64,000 nt of DNA from Anopheles merus (GCF_017562075.2 NC_054083.1:22503428-22567427), one strand, 5' to 3'. Counted from the first letter of the stretch, positions 46,085 through 59,419 are shown. Notes: generated from the letters alone by a model not told the origin. Made by a program: numbers and translations.

Positions 46085-49000
46085 ATGGAGGAATCGCAAC
46101 AGACGACAGCATCGCAGGCGGAACAGCAGCAGAAGGAACAGCAGCAGCAGCAGCAGCAGCAGCCGTCGCAACTGCCACCACCGTCCCAGCAACAGCAGCA
46201 GGGCTTTGGGACGTACATTGCGCTGGAGGACAGTACCGGGCCGCCGACGCTGGTGGACGAGCTAGCCTTCGAGAAGGATGACATCGTGCACGTGTGGATG
46301 CCGACGGTGACCAAACCGCCGACCAGTACGGCGGCCGAAGGTGAAGGTGGACCGCGCGTCGCCTGGTACAAGGCCACCAACGCGCGCACCAAGCAGACCG
46401 GCTACGTGCAGTGTAAGTTGACGATCATTTCCGTGGTGTAGTTGAAGGGAAGGGAAAGACAGGCATAGAGGGGAAGGAGAGGTAGACAGAATTAGATTCT
46501 AACGCCTGAGGGGTTCAGGTCCGTGCCAGGTAAAAGGGGCTTGAGTCGTGGGGTCTTTGCGTTACTAGAGCGTTATTATTTCACTGAAAAAAGTTTAAGA
46601 TGGCAGAATGTCTACCGATTAGTTTTTTTTTACATAAAAACCCGCTTTACTGAATTGTTCTAAATTTACTTTTTTTTTTTTTTAGTGAGCAAACTCTCGC
46701 CGCTGGAAAACATTGATCCCGTTGTGTACAGCGGGGGCACAGCGCGCCAGTACATCGGTACCGTTCCCGCCGGTACCTGCGTGTCCATCGGTTGCGCTTG
46801 CGTTGCCGGTGGTCTCCAGCAACAACAGCATCAGCATCAGCAGCAGCAACAACAACAGTCACAACAAACCGCGATCTCTGACGCCTTCGGTGGGCTGCGG
46901 CTAGGCAGCGGCGGCACCACACCGGGCACCACCGATACGACCGGGTCCAATGCGGAAGAGCTCTACGTGAAGTGCGTAACGCCCGCCACGGTGCTAAAAG
47001 ATCCAGGTAAGATTACAGCAGCACCACCACCATCTCCACTGAGGTGGGAGCAGTAGCAGTAGTAGTAGTAGTAGTAGAGGATGAAAACGACCCCCTACGC
47101 TACATGCTCTAACATGCGTGCAATGGATGGGTGATGTTTGGCAGAGAGAAGCTTCTCTTCTTTTGGTTTGTTCGTTTGCTAGCAAGGCTGTTGTTGGGTT
47201 TATCATGTCTTTTTGTGTTTGCCCGCCTGGCTGCGTGCCTTGTTCGGAAGTGGCTGTGGTTTGTTCCTTGGCGAAGAAAAATGGCTGCTGTTGGTTTTGT
47301 TTGTGTTTTTTTTTCGGTGCTGTTATAGATCCAAACATCTCAGACATGCCTCTTAGCACTCAAAAACCCCTTTATGAAGAAAGGTTAAATCTAACTTAGA
47401 ACCTAAAGTTTCTTGATAATCACACAACTGATCACACACGGACGACAAACGCCATCATCAGCTTCAGTTTGAGATTTTGTTGAAAAATCTATCAAAACTC
47501 CCCTCACACACTCACTCAGTTAGTTACACTTTTATTATACTCATCATCAACCACGATCATCCATCATCATCATCTCATATTTTCATATTCTGTGCACAAT
47601 CATACTCTCACCCCCCCTCCCCCCCTCCCCCAATCTAACCATGTGATAGCAAAATAATCCAAATTCCAAAACTCTGCTAACTGCAAAACACTGCAAATAT
47701 ACTCACTCACTACTCTTGTCAGCTTTTAGTAACATTTGTTTAAACAAAAAACGGAAGCGTGAGCGTATTCTGTTTGCTGTGTATGGTGTGCCCCACCGGA
47801 AAATGAATTTTCCCCCTCCACCCCTCCCTAGTGTGCCCGTGAAGTGTGTCCGTGTTGTCACACACACATGCGACGAACTGTAATATCTACTTATTCGGCA
47901 GATTGTTTCATGTATATTCCCCCGCTTGTTTTATCCGTTTTGCGTTTCGTTATGTTTTTGGTGTTATTTAATCGGGTAAAGATAGTTTTTTTTATTTGAA
48001 AGGTCTACATACGGTAATAGTGTATTGTACGAATGTAGTTGCAAACACGAAGCGGGAAGCGCTTGGTAGTAGGGACGGTCTTTTCTCTTGGTGCCTAAAC
48101 GATCTTTGTTGTTTGTTGTTTCGTGGAATGTTTGGTAAACCGTTTTTTCAAACACGATCGTCTACTTATGGCGTTTTGTTACCTTATACTTGCTTTTAGT
48201 TTTTTATGAGATAAAATTTAATACTTCTGTTGTTTATTTATATATGTTTTGTCGTCTAATTTATAGTTTTTTACGCGTTACTGCGTGCTTTGAAGCAATT
48301 TTATTTCCTTCCGTTTATCTTCCCTCGAACAATTATGCAAGTTTTGTGTTTGGTATCATGTGCAATGATGGATTCCATTGGTTTCTTCTTCTCCCCTTCC
48401 CCTCTTAAAACGCATCTATAGTAGCGTCGTCGTACCCGGGTCGTGCTATGTATGTAAATGATATTGTACACACCTCTGCATTGATCGAAAATAGAGAGAG
48501 AGCAGCAGAGCAGTCCAATTTTGAATTCGAAAATGTCATTTCTACATTGTTGTATTGAGTGTGTTGTGTGTGTGTGTGGTTGCGATCGATGAAAGTGAGA
48601 GAGTAATGATTTTAGAGACATTCGATGACACTGCTGAATGGTTCTTAGGTGTTGGTTTCTTGCTTGACAGATCGCATTTTTAACTATGGAGTTGAAAGTG
48701 GAACTGAATTAGATAAACATTGGCTCCAAACCACCACACCATGCCAGTTTAGTTTAAGAACGGATTATTTTCAATTAAAATGTAACAGTGAGTTGTGTGC
48801 ATTTGTATCTTGCGTATACTTTCCATTTCAAAATATTTATGTAAACCTCGAAAAAACAACAGTACCGAAATGTGCCGTATGTAGACTTTGTTTTACGCGT
48901 AGATAGGTCGTTAGATTTTTCTTCTTGATTTGGATGATGAAAGCAGGCAAAAAGAAGGAGCCCACGGCCAGGAGAGCAACGACGACACCCTGATATCACC

Positions 49001-52000
49001 CACCACTGTGTGTAGACTTTGATCACTTGGTGTGGCCAAAAATTCCGATTTTCGTACCAAATCAAACTTGAAGAACGATTCTTTCTGCTGTTGTTGTTGG
49101 GTGAAGCACACACAGACACACGCACACATCTTTTGCTTCTCGTTGTTTGTATGGGTACGGATACATACATGTATGTGCCGGCAATTGTGCGCTTTTGTTT
49201 TGCAAATAAAATTGCAGTATTTTTTCCTCGTGTTGTTCGTTCTGTTAATGTGTTTTTGAGCTGTGTGTGACAACGAAACAATGATGTTAAACAATAAATT
49301 GTATCCCAACTCTTTCGAGCCGATAATCTTCTACTCGATACAAAGTTGATTTATACTTTTTTCTCTTTTTATCTCTCTCTCTCTTTCTCTCTTTTTCTAT
49401 CTCTCTCTTTCTCTTTCTTTTTCTCTTTTCTATCTGAAACCAAAAAAAAAATAACAACCAACAACACCCACTCACATGTTTCTACCTCTTATTGCCGCTT
49501 TCCTGTATATACACTATTTTGTTTTGTGTTTGTATTGTTTCTTTGTTTTTTGTTTTGTTTTTTTTTTGTCGTTCTGTTTTTAAATGTTTTTTTTAACTCC
49601 TGTTTTTTTCTACCGACGTCTACAAATTATTGTGCCATAAAAACCATTACAACCTCTTTCCCTTCCCTCCTTCCTTCCTCCGTCCGTCTTACCGCTTCCC
49701 ATTCCCTACCCCGCATCAACATCAACTCACTTGATCTCTTCTTCTGCTCTCTCTCACTGTCTTTCTCTCTCTCTCACACACACACACTATCTCTCCTGTA
49801 ACTGTGACCGTTTCCGTAGCACTAAAAGATGAAATGGCTAGTAGAACCAGTAACAGAGCTCACGCGACCGAGTTTGTTTATTTTGTAACACCCATTATAT
49901 GTTTGTTTTGTAAGTATAGTTGAAACAGATAAAAAAGAGACAAGAACAAAGACAAAAAAAACAACAACCACCACCACCACCGCCACCCCCAATCAATCAA
50001 ACTAAACCACCCACACCAACCCCCCTAACGAAACAACAAAACTTGTTGCCAAGAGGAGTTGAAAAGCGAATGGACGAAGGAATGAAAACGTGTGCTAGAA
50101 TGGCATTATGTGTGCGTGTGTGCGATTTGGGATGAATGTTAATTCTGAATGGATCGAGTGAACGAACAAGCCGGAAGAAGAAGAAGAAGTAGAAGAGCTA
50201 TTGCAATCAATTACAATTAGAGCATTCTCGCGTTTGGTGCTGCTTCATTTTTTCCGCTAAACTTGCCTAAAATTTGACCCTTGGAAACAAATTAACCTTT
50301 TTTTGGAACAAAAATGCAACATTTTTCTGGTTTTGGTTGGTTGGCTATTGTTTTGTTTTTTATTACACACTCTTTTCTAATTCAATCCATTTGCACGCAC
50401 AAATGCAGACACATACACACACACATACATACATGAGTGCGGGTGTGCGTGAGTGAAAGATAAGACGATAAGAGAGGAGAACAGCAAGATTTGAACTAAC
50501 TCTATTGTTTGTTTGTTTGTTTGTTTTCCTTTTCTTTATTCTCTCTTCCTTTTTCTCGTTCTCTTCTTATATATCCTTCTTCTTACCCACTCCTTCCCTG
50601 CTCTCCCCAACCCCCGTACGTCTCTTTCATCTTGGTTCCATTGTTCTTCCAATCCTCTTTCCTTCCGTGTTTCCATTTGCTCTGTTCCTTTACTTCTTAC
50701 CCTCTCCTCTCACATATCTGCGGCATATATCCTTTTCTTCTGAACATCGATTTCCCGAACTTTCCCCTTTTCCCCCTTCTGACGGGATTTTCCTTCTACA
50801 CAAAATGTGTGATGTGTGCTGTGTCCATCCGCTGCACCATCGGGCGTCATCGAATCGCGGGCAACCGTAGGCCGGGACTACATCTGGGGGCTTGGAAGGC
50901 AAGGTGGACAGTGTAGAAGTAAGTATCGTGGCGCGATAATCGCTTCTTTCCAGGAAACAACGCTCATGTCTGACGTTCCTTTTTCCCTATTTTTTGTCTA
51001 CCTTTCTTCGCAACAAACCAGACTGCTCTGCATGTTTCCATCTCAACTGTCTGCCGTACACCTGCTACAGGCCGTGCCAAAGAAATCCGGACATGTACCA
51101 GAACATACCGAGTACTTTCAGAACGGAAAAGGTAAGGGGAGGGGAAGAGTTAATTTTATCAACTGGCTTAACGGTAACGAAACGTACGCCACTCTTCCTT
51201 TCGCAGTCAATTAACGAATGGACGACGGAAAATGTGCTGGAATGGATGACCGCTGTTAATATGTATGACCATGTGGAGGTATTCAAAACGAAAGCTATAA
51301 AAGGCTGTGATTTACCGAAATTGGATCGTGATAAGCTTGAAGTAAGTTTGCTAGCTCGAACCGCTAGCTCGATGGAGCTAAAATGGTAACTGTTCCTACT
51401 GTCGTTACAGCAAATGGGTATTAAGAATGATTTCCATCAGCAAAGCATCCTGACGACGATCACGCAACTTCTGATGAGCGCAGAGATGACTGCGGCGGCG
51501 GCGGCCGACCTGCCGATCGTGCCGGCACCGGTCAACCTGTCGGTCGGCACCGACCAGCAGCAGCAGCAGCAGTACAACGGACACAACCTGGTGAACGGTT
51601 CGTTTTCGAAACAGCAAAAATGTGATATGTGCAAGAACTACCTGCTAGGACTGGTCCACCAGGGACTGTTCTGCACCCAGTGCAATATGGTCGTACACCG
51701 GCAGTGCTCGGTGATGGGCCTAAGGCCATGCAGTGCCGCTGGCACCCAACAGCAGCAGTCGCAACAGCAGTCGCAACAGCAGTCGCAACAACAGCAGCAG
51801 CAGCAACCAACACAGCAAGTGGGGTCCACGACGGGCGGGTACCTGCTGGGAGGCGCTTACCGGCAGGAGCACCAGCACATGTTTGGCAAGAGCCTCTGTC
51901 TGCTATTCGACGTCCAGCAGCAGGCGGCGCCCCAGATCGTGGTCGACCTTTGCACCAGCCTGGAGAAGAAGGCGGTGATGGACAAGGGGCTGGACCTGTA

Positions 52001-54230
52001 CGTGGTCTATCGCACCACCCCGCTACGGTACGACGAGGTGAACAAGCTGCGCGACGCGCTCAACGAGAATCTGCTCAACATCGATCTGAACGGCTACACG
52101 CCGGAGTGCGTCGCGACGGTGCTGAAGAAGTTTTTCCACGAGCTGCCCGATCCGCTCATACCGGTTGCGTGGTATCAGTCGTTCATTGACGCTTCGTGTA
52201 AGTATTTGCGGAGGCCAGGTCAGGATTACAATGCTCTAATGGGGGTTTTCTCTGTTTGATCTCACCAACAGTGCTCGACGATCAGCAGGCTGTCGAGCGC
52301 ATGAAGGGAATCATACAAGAGATGGCGCCACATCACAACAAGACGCTGCAGTACTTCATGCGGCACCTGATCCGAATCTGCCGGTTGCAGTTTATGCGCG
52401 GCAACAAGCAGCAGCCGACGATGCTGCTGCAAAACTGGTGCCATATTTTGATGCGCCCAGCGTGGGAAAGGATCGTGTAAGTGTCGCGGTTGCGCTAGCA
52501 CTCGTCGCGGAGTTTCAATGGTTGCAGTTGGCTAATTATGTCTTTTTTTTCATTTCCTCCCTCCCAATGGCAGGCACTTCGTGGCGAACATAAAGAACCA
52601 TCTGCGAGTGCTGGAACTGCTGATGTACAAGATTGACTGGAACGAGGCGCTGCCCGAGTTTCTCTCCATACCGGCCGTGCCGCCGCGCAAGACGTCCCGC
52701 ACGGGTAGCGGCGCCGGTACCGGTCCCGGGTCAACGAAAAAGTCCATCATAGCCTCGCCGGAGGGTGGATCGATCGGTGGGCCGCTGCTCGAAAGCGATT
52801 ACAGCACCACCACCACCGGCAGCAACAGTGGCAGCAGCGGCAACACCCTCGGGCGAAGCGCGGCACAGCAGTATGCTAATGGCGGCGGTATGCTAATGTC
52901 GCTGATTACCGATCCGAACACGCCGCAGGAGCTGCGCGACGCGGAATGGTACTGGGGCAAGATATCGCGCGACATGGCGAAGGAAAAGATGATGGACGCA
53001 CCGGACGGGTCGTTTCTGGTGCGCGACGCCATCAACGATGCGGGCGAGTTCACGCTGGTGCTGAAGAAGGACGGCACCGATCGGCCGATCAAGATCTACC
53101 ACAAGAACGGCAAGTACGGCTTCACGCAGGAGTGTACGTTCGAGAGCCTGGTCGCCATGATCAACGAGTTCCGGACGACCACGCTGAAGGAGTACAACAC
53201 GATCCTGGACATCAGCCTGCTGTACCCGATCTCGCGGTTCGAGGACGAAAGCCTGTACCCGGCGGCGGGCGACATACACCAGCTGGCGGCCAGCTTCTAC
53301 GAGACGGTGCAGAAGCTGACCGACCTGCAGAACATGCGCGAGTCGACGCTGGAAGCGTTCAATGTCTGCCAGTCGCACATGGAGCTGCGGCGCCAGGCGC
53401 AGGAAGCGTTCATCGAGGCAGACAAGCTGTTCAACGACCAGCTGCTGACGCAGGCCCGCTACGAGAAGGAGGCGCAGCCGCACGAGCAGCGCAGCCTGGC
53501 GCAGAACCGCACGCTCATCGAGAGCCGGCTGGAAGAGCTGCGCAAGTGCAAGAAAAACCTGGACGAGGACATGGAGCGCGAGCGGGAGCGTATGCGCGAG
53601 CTGCAGCGGGAGGCGATGAAGCTGAAGCCGGAAATCATGAACCTCAGCAAGCAGAAGGACCAGTACCTGGAGGCGCTCAAGCGCCAGTCCATCACGGACG
53701 CCCAGATCAAGCAGATCCTGAAGGACGGCTACCTGTCGACGGCGAACCCGGACGGCACACAGGAGCTGCCCCACCTGGACGAGACGACCTGGCTGCGGGA
53801 GCGGTACTCGCGCCAGGACGCGGAGAAGAAGCTGGCGAACAAGCCGACCGGCACGTTCCTGATACGGGCGCGCAACGCCGGCCACTACGCGCTGTCGATT
53901 GCGTGCGACGGGCGCGTCAACCACTGCATCATCCACCAGACGGAGCGGGGGTACGGGTTTGCGGAGCCGTACTATATCTACGATTCGCTCAAATCGCTCG
54001 TCGTGCACTACGCGACCAACTCGCTCGAGGAGCACAACGATCTGCTGCAGACGACGCTCAAGTATCCGGCGTTCGCGCCGAACATGCCGAGCGGCAGCGG
54101 TAGCAGTGGCAGCGGCAGCGGCAGTGGCAGTGGCAGCGGGCAAACCAGCGGAGGTGGTGGTGGTGGTGGTGGTTCATCTTCTTCCCGGCAGCAGGGATCG
54201 GCCCCATGGTCGACTTCGTTTGCTGCTTAA
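46085..54230 (+). CDS. Class IA PI3-kinase regulatory subunit (p85 type) with two C1 domains and a SAM domain
   Basis: Seen: nine exons join in frame at 46085-46412, 46686-47006, 49820-49909, 50871-50918, 51022-51131, 51207-51341, 51411-52197, 52272-52476 and 52574-54230, giving 1226 residues. Order: poly-Gln leader; divergent SH3-like region (about 43-118, TYIALEDS... AWYKATNA); C1-1 with H231, C244, C247, C261, C264, H269, C272; SAM (about 300-365, INEWTTENVLEWM); C1-2 with H402, C415, C418, C432, C435, H440, C443, C451; RhoGAP-like BH domain (about 503-720, VVYRTTP with Arg545 at the usual arginine position); nSH2 (800-895, FLVR with Arg825); coiled-coil iSH2 (903-1077); cSH2 (1081-1175, FLIR with Arg1106); Gly/Ser tail. 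Known: the p85 iSH2 holds the p110 lipid kinase and the SH2 domains bind pYxxM motifs on insulin-receptor substrates. Drosophila p60 lacks the N-terminal half. Other mini-exons could exist in the 2.8-kb intron 2. Confidence 0.93.
47007..49819 (+). other. Intron 2 of the PI3K regulatory gene
   Basis: 2813 bp, T-rich and with many short repeats, between phase-1 junctions. It includes a possible alternative terminal exon near 47328-47399: after GTTATAG an open frame reads DPNISDMPLSTQKPLYEE and then stops. A frame at 48649-48906 also looks open but has no SH3/C1 features. Neither is called. Confidence 0.6.
49820..49909 (+). other. 90-nt coding exon carrying the first half of C1 domain 1
   Basis: Acceptor CCGTTTCCGTAG and donor TTTT|GTAAGT bound a 90-nt exon with phase 1 on both sides, so it fits between exon 2 and the micro-exon without changing frame. 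It supplies the His and first Cys of the C1 motif, spaced H-X12-C; the second Cys is encoded across the donor (T|GC). Confidence 0.85.
50871..50918 (+). other. 48-nt micro-exon completing C1 domain 1
   Basis: Encodes RDYIWGLGRQGGQCR, the central part of a C1 domain. The acceptor GCAACCGTAG has weak local pyrimidines, but there is no other AG from about 50491 to 50869, so it is the first AG after a ~300-nt pyrimidine tract. Donor is GTAGAA|GTAAGT. Confidence 0.82.
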
Positions 54231-57200
54231 AGGGGAGCTGCGCGTCGTCGCCTCCATCAGCTCACCATTTTGCAGTTCGTCGGTATTGTTTTGTTTTTTG
54301 TTCTCACTCGCGGGTGGTACTGCTGTGTGTGCGTGTGTGTGTGTGATGTTCGGTAATTTAAAAATGTACGTAAACATACTGCTGTTATAGCTGCAAGCAC
54401 GATTTAAGGTAGGCTAAGTAACTGGACCCGATGAATGCAGGGAATGGACCTTCGAACCGGGCTCTCTCCGGTTCTTCCCGCTAGAGAGGGAAACCATCTA
54501 TTTTTTGTTGCCTCTTCCCTTTTAAATTGTTCGTATTTCGGTGTAGAGAAGGGCAATCGCTTCCAAAATTGGGATTTGAATTGCGTTTGGTAGATGTGTA
54601 TTTTTTTGTTTTAATTTTTACAAATACACACGTGCTAGCTGTGCTCGTTGAGCTGTGGTTGCGTTACACGAAATGCGCGCGCAAAGGAGGTAGGGGATTT
54701 GATATTAATGGCGCGGCAAGTTCATTCTTTTATGAAAAAAAAAAAAAAAAAATACACACACATACAATACAATATTGTCATCGGCACCACAGCCCCACAA
54801 TCCCACAAAATGATCGTGTGTACGCGAGGATCGTGCGAGCGAAGGATAGTGTTTAAACAAACGTTCATACTTAGTCTACGTTTATGTATGATGGCGTTAA
54901 CGTATGCGACGTACGTTCTGCGACAGCCCGTTACGTAACAAACGCAGTCCACTCCAGCAGTGTTTCGGAGTGATCTACGCGCTGTTGCTCTCCCGGACGA
55001 CGGTTACGGCACGGCACGCCCTCCTAAACTCCAGTTTCGATGCATTTGGGTTTTACTTTTACTTTCGAGGGTGGGGATGTGTGTTTCCGTGATTAAAGAA
55101 ATTGGATAATGAATACAGTAAGCTTTGGTTTGGTGGGCGGCACTCACATTTGCCGCCGCCGCCGTCAAATTAGGTTCGGGGTTAGGGGTTTACGTATTAA
55201 TGCGCTCGGCGGCCGCTGTAAGTTGTGAGTGTATGGGATATGTATATCGTGTTTTTTTTGTTGTTTATTTTTTGAAAAGGGTATTATTTTTATTCTAACA
55301 CGTGTGTAACATCCATTCGCATTGAAGCGCGGCGTAGCAGAGCATGAAAGCAGCGTGCAAGTTTTGCCAAGACCACCATCCTCTGCGTGCTCTTTGGCGC
55401 TGGTTTGCTAGCTATAACCGGGGCAGGGGGTGGGTGGGTTGAAGAACAAAACGAGATTTAAGCTATTCATTGTTGCCCCTTCCCCCCCTCATTGGAAGCA
55501 ACACAAATGAAAATTGGGAAATCATAATAAAATGCAAATGCTTGAGGGGAAGAACAGTGCCGATGTGTTGGGCTTTTACGTGCATCAAATATTATAAACT
55601 CCATGAGTTAATTGATTCGGACGAGCACAACGGATGGGGGGATGGAGGAGAGTACAGAACAAAACCAGGGAAGCTGCGACAAAGCTTAGTAGACACGGGT
55701 GATACAAAACAAAACAAAAAAAACGCCGGCATGATGAATAACGGCCGCGAGGAGTGTGTTAGCTGCTAAGGTAGTAGAGGCAGACGCAAGGACGCAAGTG
55801 TGTGTGTGTGTGTGTTGTTGTGTAGTAAGGAAAAGCGTTGGGGTGATAAAACGAGCAGGGCCGCCGTGTATGGTAGGGTGGGAGGAAGGTGATCCTCAGT
55901 AAAGGACGATCGTGTTGTGTGGGCGTGTGTGTGTGTGTGTATGTGGGGGTTTTAAGCTGCAATGTAGATTGCAGCATTTTGTACCCACACAGAACCTCCC
56001 CACGCTGACGCCACACGCGTTCGGTAGAGAAGAAAATCGCGAAACGGCTGCTACCATACATCGACGTAAAACGATTGTGGAGAAAAGAAGAGAGGAGAGT
56101 TACGTTCGCTCGCTCATTTGTATATGCTGTAGTCGTTAAGGACACATTTACATTATCCTAATTTTAGTGTGACACCATCTCGCTCGGAAGATGGACAAGC
56201 AAAGAAAGAGCAGACAAAATGCGATCGCGTGGGGTCTTTTGGTGTCTTTTGCACATTTTGATCAGTTTGCTGAAATGTTTTTAATGCAAAGGAAGCGGGA
56301 AACGGTTGTTTTCTTTTTTTCTTCGATTTGTTTGATATGTTCCCAGCTGCACATCATGTCCAGATGCATCTGGAAAAGGTCAGATCTGTAAAAGAAGCAA
56401 CGGAAGGAAGAGCTATAGAGAGGATATAGTGGTTGAAGTAAGAAAAACGCGGCCAAATACTGAACACACACACACATACGGGAAGGAATGGAAGGGAGCG
56501 ATCGCGTCTCCCGTTGTGCTCCGTTGTACTGGCTTGCCCGATCGTTGCACGCGCACAACCGTTGTAGGTGTAACCACCCCCCGCCCCCTTTTTAAGGGCG
56601 ACAGCGCACTCAACGAGAACCAAGTCTCTGGTTGAACATAAAAATCTGTGGATTATTTGTAAAGTGAGTTGTGTGTATATTATATGAATGTGGTTTCTGG
56701 ACGGGAGCGTGAGTGTCTGAGCGAGTGTTTGAGTGCGTGTGTATGTGCGGGATAGAAACTGTGAGGATAGAATGTTTTAGAGTTTTGTCTGAATGTTTAG
56801 GAATCAAACAAATATTGCGTAACTGTGTTAAACTACCATGTAAGCGTTCAGTAAAGATAGATATATATTATATATTATATATTCTATATTCTATATATGT
56901 ATATGTATAGACATATTTGTGTATACATAGATGCATGTGTGCCACGTTGTACATGCTGCATGTATGTATAGATAGATATATATAAGATATGTATGTAGAA
57001 GGTACCGATAATACCTAACCATTATGTGCGCCCGTGTAGGTATGTGTGTGATGATGATGATGATAAACATAACTTTGTGAAACAAACAACAAAGCAACGC
57101 GTAGAATCGTTCAAAAACAACCCTTACCCGATAGAAGACCAAGCAAGGATTGGAAAAAAAACAAACAAACAAACAAACAAATGAAACAATCGAAAACGGT

Positions 57201-59384
57201 GATTTGCCGCGTGTACAGGATGGCAGCAAAGCAGAGGCGAAGAAGAAGAAGATGGTGGTGGTGGTCCCCTAGTCTGACTAGGTTTGGGAAGCGTTGGTAC
57301 TGAAAATCAAAATCAAACAAAGTTTATACCCCCCCTCTAAACGGTGTTTTCCAGCATCGAGCAGCGAACCTAACGCTAACGGATAAGCATACACAACACA
57401 ACAAGTACGAGTAGTTTACATATGTGTGCAGATAATATATAATCAAATTGGAGAAGAAACAAACAAAATAGGGGCAGCAATTTAACCAAACCAACTTATG
57501 GCATTCAAACGCCGTTGCTGCACGTTAAAGCTTTATGTCTAATGTTGCAAACAGTTGCAATACACACACACATACCCTACCCTTTACAATGATGATCGAT
57601 CATAAAACACCAAAATTGACCGACAGTTGACCGTCGTGTGGCATGTGCGCATAAACCACAAACGTGTGAGATATGGTCTTAGCTATGTGTTGACCCCTTC
57701 ATTCTGTTTCATTCAAATAATAGTGCGGCTACTTGCATATTGGACGCTGGACACTATTACTATTGGCAAATAGAAACCCGGAATTACAAACGTGACAGTG
57801 ACAAAACAAAAACATTACTGAAGCGTTTACCATGCGTATATATATCCATTACAAAATATTGTTGTGCATGTGTGTGTGTCTGTGTCTGTTGTATAGGTTG
57901 AAAACAAATTGAAATAATTATACACAAACGACGGGGAAGGATACAAACGACAAGAAGACAAGGTGTAGGAGGATTAATCCCTGCAGAGATGAAGGGACAA
58001 AACAGACCAGGGAATAACGGCATGATAGAAGGTAATGGGGAGGGAGCAAAGGGGCAAAGTGCTTCCTAGCTTCGCTCCCCTGATCCGGATGATATATGTA
58101 TATGTATAAATTCAGCAAAATATAGAACAACAAATATGAAAACACACTATAGATTCACACACACACACACACACTCTCTCTCATCAGGTACTATACACCC
58201 GTGCAAAGGAAACAAATGGTAGAGCTTTCGTGATTCACAACACAATTATTCTTCTTTCTCTTGTCCGTATGCTTGCACGCGCGGTGGTGATGTGAAAAAC
58301 AAATTTGCACAACAAACAAATGTGCGTGCTCGTCTAGTCGTTTAGAATTGGAAACCAATCATCATCATCATCCCACTTCCATTATCGAGCACCACATTTT
58401 TCCATCAGGCAACAGTAACCACTTAGCTGCGCGCGCGTGCATTAGCTTATATGTAGTAGACATTAAAAGGAACAACCAACCAACCCACACGTTAGCTAAA
58501 CAATCCTTTCAGTGTGCAGGGGAAATATTTGGAACCAATAGTGCAAAGCGTGTTCCAACTGTATCACGCTCTGTAATGTGTGTGTGTGTTTCTGTTCAAT
58601 AGGGGCTTATCCGTCAACATACAACGTACAAAAATTATACACAAAAACACGAGGAGATTGCAAAACAAAAAAACATTATCAGTTAAGCAAAACATTGTTA
58701 AGCAGACGACGTGTCAAAAGGGCAAGAGATTCAACAAATAAGCAAAACAAAATAAAAAAAACGCTTTTTATGTGCTCTCGTATATTGATCGGTGCAAACG
58801 ATGCTCTTTTACGTTCACGATTGTTACTAAAATGTGTAGATGCGTGATTACGGGACGTTTAGAAAAAGGAGCATGAGAACGTATGACTATGTCCTTCTTT
58901 GTTTTCTGATGCAACAGACACGCGCACCAACAATGGCTGCAAACAATGTAAGCAAAACAGTGCTAAGATGCTCTTCCCCAGCGCTTACGCCACAGAAACG
59001 GACACTATTACTTCCTTTGTCATGTTGTGTAGAGAGTAACAGTGGACGGAAGCTAGCAACAAAAATCTTTAAAAACAAAAAAACCAACCCGTTCCCCCTG
59101 AACCAAACAACTCTAGAACGCCAATACTTTTTAAATGTACACGGGCAGTGCAAAATGAAGATGGAAAAATTATAAGAAGCGAAAAGAGAAAGGAATGGAA
59201 AGAGAGAGAGAGAGAGAGTAAGAGAGTAGCAAGTAAAGGAAAACAAACAAACAAAACAAACAAATCAACAATCTCTGGAAAAAGGGAGGAGTGTGTGTAA
59301 GAGAGATAAAAACAAAAACATCTAATAACAAAATCCAATCGGTCAATGTGAAAGCGTAGCATGTGAAACATGTACAAATTTACT

Positions 59385-59418
<34 letters not shown>

Positions 59419-59419
59419 T
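59385..59419. repeat. (AAT)n microsatellite
   Basis: About 11 AAT units in the region downstream of the PI3K regulatory gene. Confidence 0.95.

Noticed and set aside
47328..47399. Possible extra or alternative p85 exon reading DPNISDMPLSTQKPLYEE
   Set aside because: It has an acceptor-like GTTATAG but no donor in a usable phase, so it would end the protein early; no domain content.
48649..48906. 86-codon Cys-rich frame in p85 intron 2
   Set aside because: Cys and His spacing does not fit C1 or any finger I know; AT-ending codons suggest chance.
50821..50870. A 50-nt intron joining KMCDVC to the micro-exon as the first half of C1-1
   Set aside because: Too short for an intron here, no pyrimidine tract, and no His at the needed spacing; the exon at 49820-49909 fits fully instead.
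52893..54143. Long frames overlapping the p85 SH2 exon (416 codons on the minus strand, 385 codons in another plus frame)
   Set aside because: Shadows of the GC-rich p85 coding exon; the real frame carries the SH2 FLVR motifs.
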